From Bacteroides sp. (GTDB lineage: Bacteria > Bacteroidota > Bacteroidia > Bacteroidales > Bacteroidaceae): a stretch of 64,000 nt of DNA. The DNA is taken from assembly GCA_022648295.1 (NCBI GenBank), contig JALCME010000012.1, positions 62,001 to 126,000 of the forward strand. The letters are read 5' to 3'. Position numbers and translations under genes: made by a program. Shown piece by piece: positions 60,331 through 64,000 of the stretch. Positions within the stretch are counted from its first letter, which is position 1. Each line of letters opens with the position of its first letter. The notes under the pieces are model-generated. The model was not told where the DNA came from. It saw nothing but the letters and a program-made list of their open reading frames with translations, and did no database searches.

Positions 60331-60714
60331 TTAAAAGTTAGCTGATTTGTTTGTGAAAACAAACCTGACTAATAGGAAATTAAGAGGGATAGCAATACAG
60401 AATACTGGAATAGGGGCTAATGATTTTGATATGCCTATCCATAAGAAAAAATTTAGAAGACTTATATGAATAATATAATTGCAAAGGTGTGCTCCTCCAA
60501 ATCCGAAGGCTTTTTTCCACGAAGGCTTTTTGGCAAAAGTAAAATATGCGGTTAGATAAAAATTAACGATGAAACTGGCGATATATCCAATGCTATAAGC
60601 CGCGTTTACATTAATTTTTCGTTGTAATATATAATATAGTCCGTAGTGAATTCCGGTAGCGAGTATACCTACTATGATAAAGCGTATGAATGATGAATAT
60701 AATATTTTTTTCAT
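60331..60714 (-). CDS. GtrA-like membrane protein (probable lipid-linked sugar flippase)
   Basis: 127-aa protein with four TM helices. GtrA motifs: FIRFIIVGILATGIHYGLYY, the second-helix SYIASF-type segment (YSIGYIASFIVNFYLTAYFTF, in part), and a last helix with PLNFLLVRFVF. GtrA proteins are thought to flip polyprenyl-phosphate sugars. It precedes the GtrB-like gene and is divergent from the ArnT-like transferase, a natural user of such donors. Confidence 0.88.
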   Translation of the reverse strand: MKKILYSSFIRFIIVGILATGIHYGLYYILQRKINVNAAYSIGYIASFIVNFYLTAYFTFAKKPSWKKAFGFGGAHLCNYIIHISLLNFFLWIGISKSLAPIPVFCIAIPLNFLLVRFVFTNKSANF

Positions 60715-60762
60715 ATTTTGTCAATTAAGGCGATAAAGTTATGCATTGTTATAGAATAATCG

Positions 60763-60770
60763 TATTTTTG
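60763..60770 (+). promoter_or_regulatory. -7 element of the ArnT-like gene
   Basis: TATTTTTG; the start point near 60777 rules out an ATG at 60741 as translation start. Confidence 0.5.
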
Positions 60771-60794
60771 CACGCTAAAATAATACTATTGTTT

Positions 60795-62534
60795 ATGTCA
60801 GATAAAAAACAGGCTTTCTGGTTTATAATAATTCTTAGCGTGCTTGTGATTATCCCTTTCTTGGGAGAAACTATCTTTTATTCCAAGGGAGAACCACGTG
60901 AGGCCATTGTGGGGTATGCAATACTCGAAAGTGGAAATTGGATACTTCCTTTAAATTACGGAATGGATATTGCTTATAAACCACCCTTTCTCTATTGGAT
61001 GATTGCTGTCTTTTCTACTTTGTTTGGTGGGGTGACGGAGTTCTCTTCACGTTTTCCTTCGGCTATTTCGTTCTTGGCTATGCAATTTGTGGTCTTTACT
61101 TTTTTTGCAAAGCGTAAAAATGTGGAGACGGCTTTTCTCACCTCTATTCTTTTGTTGACTTCATTTGAAGTACATCGTGCGGCTGTTGCCTGCCGTCTTG
61201 ATATGTTACAAGTATCATTAATTGTTATCTCTCTCTGTTTGCTGTATCGCTGGGATGAACGTCATTGCCGGAATTTTCCTTGGCTGGCTATTATACTGAT
61301 GGCATGTGCTTCTTTGACTAAGGGCCCGGTAGGGAGCGTATTTCCATGTCTTGTGATTGGAATTTATCAATTAATGCGCGGAAGAGCTTTTGGGAGAACA
61401 TTTTTGTCACTCTTTGCCATAGGGTTGCTTTCACTTATACCATTGACATTATGGTTTGTTGCGGCTTACTACCAAGGCGGCCAAGCATTCTCAGATTTGA
61501 TGATGGAAGAAAATACCGGGCGCCTTTTAGGTAAAATGTCCTATGAATCTCATAATAACTCGGTGTGGTATAACTTCCTCACATTAGTTTGGGGCTGGAT
61601 TCCCTGGGTTTTGGTCTTGCTTATTGCTTCTTTCTATTTAAAATGGAATGGTTTTCATAACTCATTAAAGAAGGCCACATCTATTCAACAGCTGAAGAAT
61701 GCTTGGTTTAAATTTCGTAACTTGCCTCCCATACAGCTATTTACGTGGCTGGTTATTATTATTATTTTTATCTTTTATTGCATTCCGAAGAGTAAGAGAA
61801 GTGTCTATTTACTACCTATATACCCGTTTATGGCTGTACTGATAGCTGAGTACTTATTGGCTTTAGCACAGCGTGGAGTGAAGTTCTTTAAATTTTCTGC
61901 AATATTCTTTATGAGTTTGTGTATATTGTTTACGGTCATTTTTGTTATAGTGCGTTGTGGTTTGCTACCTGATAGCATTTGGGGAGCTGGTCGTCATGCT
62001 GCTGAAAACATAGCCTATATGCATGCATTACAAGAAATTAAGTTGTCTTTCTCTAAATGGATATTGATTTTTCTTCCTTTGATAGCTGCTGCTTGCATCT
62101 TTTTTGCTTTGAGAAATCATGCAAATGCCCGTACGTTATTATATGGTTTAGGGGGATGTTTTTTAAGTCTTTTCATCGTGATGGATGGGGTGTATCAACC
62201 AACGGTGCTTGCTGTTAAGTCTGATAAACACTTAGCCGATCAAGTTCGCGGATACGTTTCGGATGGAGTAATTTATTCTTACTCAAAAATGAGCTTTTAC
62301 TGTACGAATTTTTACTTGAACGATCGGATGAGGCACTTTGAAAAGCTTTTGCCAGCAGGGGAAGGTTATGTTCTTTTGCCAGAAAATTTGAATGATGAAT
62401 TTTTAAATCGATTTAGAAGAGACTATAAGCTGAAGGAAGTTTTTCTGACAGAAAAGCGTAGCTGTGATTTGCGAACAAGAATATATATGTATAAGTTTAA
62501 TGCGAACTCTTGCACGCCTAAAGATGTGCAATAA
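60795..62534 (+). CDS. ArnT-like GT-C membrane glycosyltransferase
   Basis: Inner-membrane transferase of 579 aa that moves a sugar from a polyprenyl-phosphate donor to a periplasmic acceptor such as lipid A. Start at 60795 (MSDKKQAFWFIIIL). The first periplasmic loop has the GT-C motif GEPREAIVGYAILESGNW and then YKPPFLYWMIA; about eleven TM helices follow, and CIPKSKRSVYLLPIYPFMAV is typical of the PMT/ArnT group. A soluble C-terminal domain ends the chain. The HD gene starts 12 nt later. Acceptor and sugar are inferred only by analogy. Confidence 0.87.
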   Translation: MSDKKQAFWFIIILSVLVIIPFLGETIFYSKGEPREAIVGYAILESGNWILPLNYGMDIAYKPPFLYWMIAVFSTLFGGVTEFSSRFPSAISFLAMQFVVFTFFAKRKNVETAFLTSILLLTSFEVHRAAVACRLDMLQVSLIVISLCLLYRWDERHCRNFPWLAIILMACASLTKGPVGSVFPCLVIGIYQLMRGRAFGRTFLSLFAIGLLSLIPLTLWFVAAYYQGGQAFSDLMMEENTGRLLGKMSYESHNNSVWYNFLTLVWGWIPWVLVLLIASFYLKWNGFHNSLKKATSIQQLKNAWFKFRNLPPIQLFTWLVIIIIFIFYCIPKSKRSVYLLPIYPFMAVLIAEYLLALAQRGVKFFKFSAIFFMSLCILFTVIFVIVRCGLLPDSIWGAGRHAAENIAYMHALQEIKLSFSKWILIFLPLIAAACIFFALRNHANARTLLYGLGGCFLSLFIVMDGVYQPTVLAVKSDKHLADQVRGYVSDGVIYSYSKMSFYCTNFYLNDRMRHFEKLLPAGEGYVLLPENLNDEFLNRFRRDYKLKEVFLTEKRSCDLRTRIYMYKFNANSCTPKDVQ

Positions 62535-62546
62535 AAATATGAAGGA

Positions 62547-63083
62547 ATGTCACCTGATGTTATTATTAATAAATACTATCCTGAAGAAAATGAATTAAAA
62601 CATATACTATTGGCTCATAGTCGTTTAGTTGTGGAAAAGGCATTGTGGGTGGCTGATCATCATCCGGAGCTTCATTTAAATCGTAGCTTTTTGTATGAAG
62701 CAGGTATGTTACATGATATTGGCATCTTCTTGACAAATGCTCCCGGTATATTCTGTTTTGGAGACTATCCCTATATTTGCCATGGGTATTTGGGAGCGGA
62801 TTTAATACGTCAGGAAGGTTACCCTTGTCATGCTTTGGTGTGCGAACGTCATACTGGTGCCGGACTTTCTTTGGAGGATATTGTTTCTCAAGATTTACCT
62901 ATCCCGCATAGGAATATGCTCCCAGTGAGTTTGGAGGAACAAGTTATTTGTTTCGCGGATAAGTTTTATTCTAAAACTCATCTAGAAGAGGAAAAGACAC
63001 TTGAGAAGGTGCAAAAAAGTATCTTGCATTTTGGTGAGGCAGGTTTAGTCCGTTTTAACCGTTGGTGCGAACAGTTCTTGTAG
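62547..63083 (+). CDS. HD-domain metal-dependent phosphohydrolase
   Basis: Cytoplasmic protein of 178 aa with an HD domain: an upstream His in LLAHSRLVVEKAL, the HD pair His56-Asp57 in GMLHDIGIF, and later HGYLGADLI, CERHTGAG and VICFADKFYS with further metal ligands. Such domains hydrolyse nucleotides or other phosphate esters; the substrate is unknown. It is probably co-transcribed with the ArnT-like gene (12 nt) and lies upstream of the LptD-like gene, which has its own -7 element. Confidence 0.85.
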   Translation: MSPDVIINKYYPEENELKHILLAHSRLVVEKALWVADHHPELHLNRSFLYEAGMLHDIGIFLTNAPGIFCFGDYPYICHGYLGADLIRQEGYPCHALVCERHTGAGLSLEDIVSQDLPIPHRNMLPVSLEEQVICFADKFYSKTHLEEEKTLEKVQKSILHFGEAGLVRFNRWCEQFL

Positions 63084-63128
63084 CAACCTAATTTTCTTTA
63101 AAAAGGAAATTTATCCGTATAAATTGCG

Positions 63129-63136
63129 TACTTTTG
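63129..63136 (+). promoter_or_regulatory. -7 element of the LptD-like gene
   Basis: TACTTTTG, leader about 23 nt; no clear -33 box. Confidence 0.45.
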
Positions 63137-63165
63137 TTCACTCAAGTGGAAACTATTAGCTGATA

Positions 63166-64000
63166 ATGTCATTGAAAGCAAATATATTTATATCATTCAT
63201 ATTATTATTTGTCTTATTATTAATATCTGTCGGGGCTGTTTCTCAGCATCGGGGCAGAGAGTTCTCCCCTACTTTTTTGGATAAGAAGGGAGTGGACGGA
63301 ATGCTTAAAGACAGTCTTTTGCATGGTGATTCTTTAAAAAATGATTCTCTGAAGAGAAATGATCGTGATACATTGCGCAGTGACACATTAAAGGTTATGG
63401 CTAAAAAGAAACAAGCTTTAGAGGCTCCGGTTGTTTATGAAGCTAATGACTCTATTGTGTTTGCACAAGGAGGTTTTGCTCATTTGTATGGTCAGGGAAA
63501 GGTAAATTATCAACAAATTGAGCTGGCGGCTGATGTGATCACAATGAATATGGATAGCAGTACGGTTTATGCTCATGGGGTAAAGGATTCGATAGGTGAT
63601 CTTAAAGGAACCCCGGTTTTTAAAGATGGCGAAACGCCTTATGAAACAAATACTATTCGATACAATTTTAAGAGTAAAAAAGGAATTATTAGTAATGTTG
63701 TCAGTCAGCAGGGCGAGGGGTATGTGACAGGAAATAATGCCAAAAAGGGAACAGATGATGAGCTTTATATGAAGGGAGGACGTTATACAACTTGCGATCA
63801 CCATGAGCATCCTCATTTTTATATGCAAATGACTTATGCTAAGGTTCGTCCTAAGAAAAATGTTGTGACAGGACCGGCATACTTGGTTGTTGAAGACGTC
63901 CCTTTACCCATAGTTGTTCCTTTCTTTTTCTTTCCGTTTTCAAGTAGCTATTCTTCGGGATTTATTATGCCAACTTATATGGATGATTCTAGTCGCGGTT
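63166..64000 (+). CDS. lptD: LptD/OstA-like LPS-assembly outer-membrane protein, 5' part only
   Basis: The frame is open to the window edge: 278 codons are visible and the gene continues beyond. A signal peptide (about 1-26, ending AVSQ) is followed by a Ser/Asp/Leu-rich spacer with repeats such as HGDSLKNDSL. An OstA/LptA-like beta-jellyroll begins at about residue 90 (IVFAQGGFAHLYGQGKV, LAADVITMNM) with the typical TTCDHHEHPHFY and VVTGPAYLVVEDVPLPIVVP segments. It inserts LPS into the outer membrane. The spacer is longer than in E. coli LptD. Confidence 0.85.
   Translation, partial: MSLKANIFISFILLFVLLLISVGAVSQHRGREFSPTFLDKKGVDGMLKDSLLHGDSLKNDSLKRNDRDTLRSDTLKVMAKKKQALEAPVVYEANDSIVFAQGGFAHLYGQGKVNYQQIELAADVITMNMDSSTVYAHGVKDSIGDLKGTPVFKDGETPYETNTIRYNFKSKKGIISNVVSQQGEGYVTGNNAKKGTDDELYMKGGRYTTCDHHEHPHFYMQMTYAKVRPKKNVVTGPAYLVVEDVPLPIVVPFFFFPFSSSYSSGFIMPTYMDDSSRG

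Overview
The window reads as chromosomal DNA of a gut Bacteroides (order Bacteroidales). Evidence: SusC/SusD pairs, a hybrid two-component sensor of the PUL type, RprX/RprY, the rpsF-rpsR-rplI operon, and many copies of the Bacteroides -7 promoter element TAnnTTTG, several with TTTG or TTG 18-20 bp upstream. Shine-Dalgarno sequences are scarce. No IS element, phage, CRISPR array, tRNA or rRNA was seen.

Region 1 (1-30425) is a polysaccharide utilisation locus. Operon A (217-12437) encodes two tandem SusC/SusD pairs, a discoidin-type surface lipoprotein and a GH16 lipoprotein, and ends in a clear terminator. A GH43 subfamily 24-type exo-beta-1,3-galactanase and a hybrid two-component sensor follow. 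Next come a third SusC/SusD pair and a second enzyme operon (23076-26886): DUF2264 protein, BNR-type beta-propeller and GH105 unsaturated uronidase. A convergent GH35 beta-galactosidase and a secreted YhcH-like protein close the locus. The enzyme set fits type II arabinogalactan: a beta-1,3-galactan backbone, galactose side chains and rhamnose/glucuronate caps. The substrate is inferred.

Region 2 (30617-41851) holds a secreted fusion of a class I amidotransferase-type peptidase with an M19 dipeptidase, an EF-G paralogue without the catalytic histidine, the RprX/RprY two-component system, an unlisted 58-residue membrane protein, a MarR regulator with a palindrome at its own promoter, ribosomal proteins S6, S18 and L9, a small Ala-rich lipoprotein and a long-chain acyl-CoA ligase.

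Region 3 (41937-53189) holds MtaB, a lipid A-type acyltransferase, a GT2 glycosyltransferase, methylglyoxal synthase, a lytic transglycosylase, FolB, a DPE2-like 4-alpha-glucanotransferase with two starch-binding modules, and a B12-dependent ribonucleotide reductase.

Region 4 (53531-64000) holds a nitroreductase whose stop codon overlaps that of dnaA inside one shared terminator hairpin. It continues with an MCE lipid-transport protein plus an N-acetylmuramoyl-L-alanine amidase, a BASS-type transporter, a GtrB/GtrA pair divergent from an ArnT-like transferase, an HD-domain protein, and the start of an LptD-like gene cut by the window edge.

The least explained signals are non-coding. Three intergenic regions carry different degenerate arrays that share a 21-22 bp period (26974-27060, 30491-30577, 45959-46045). 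The susC genes at the heads of the two susC/susD operons share an almost identical 26-nt leader. A 21-bp perfect inverted repeat and a LacI-type palindrome lie between nrdJ and malQ, and a consensus promoter in the gap upstream of dnaA points at no annotated gene.
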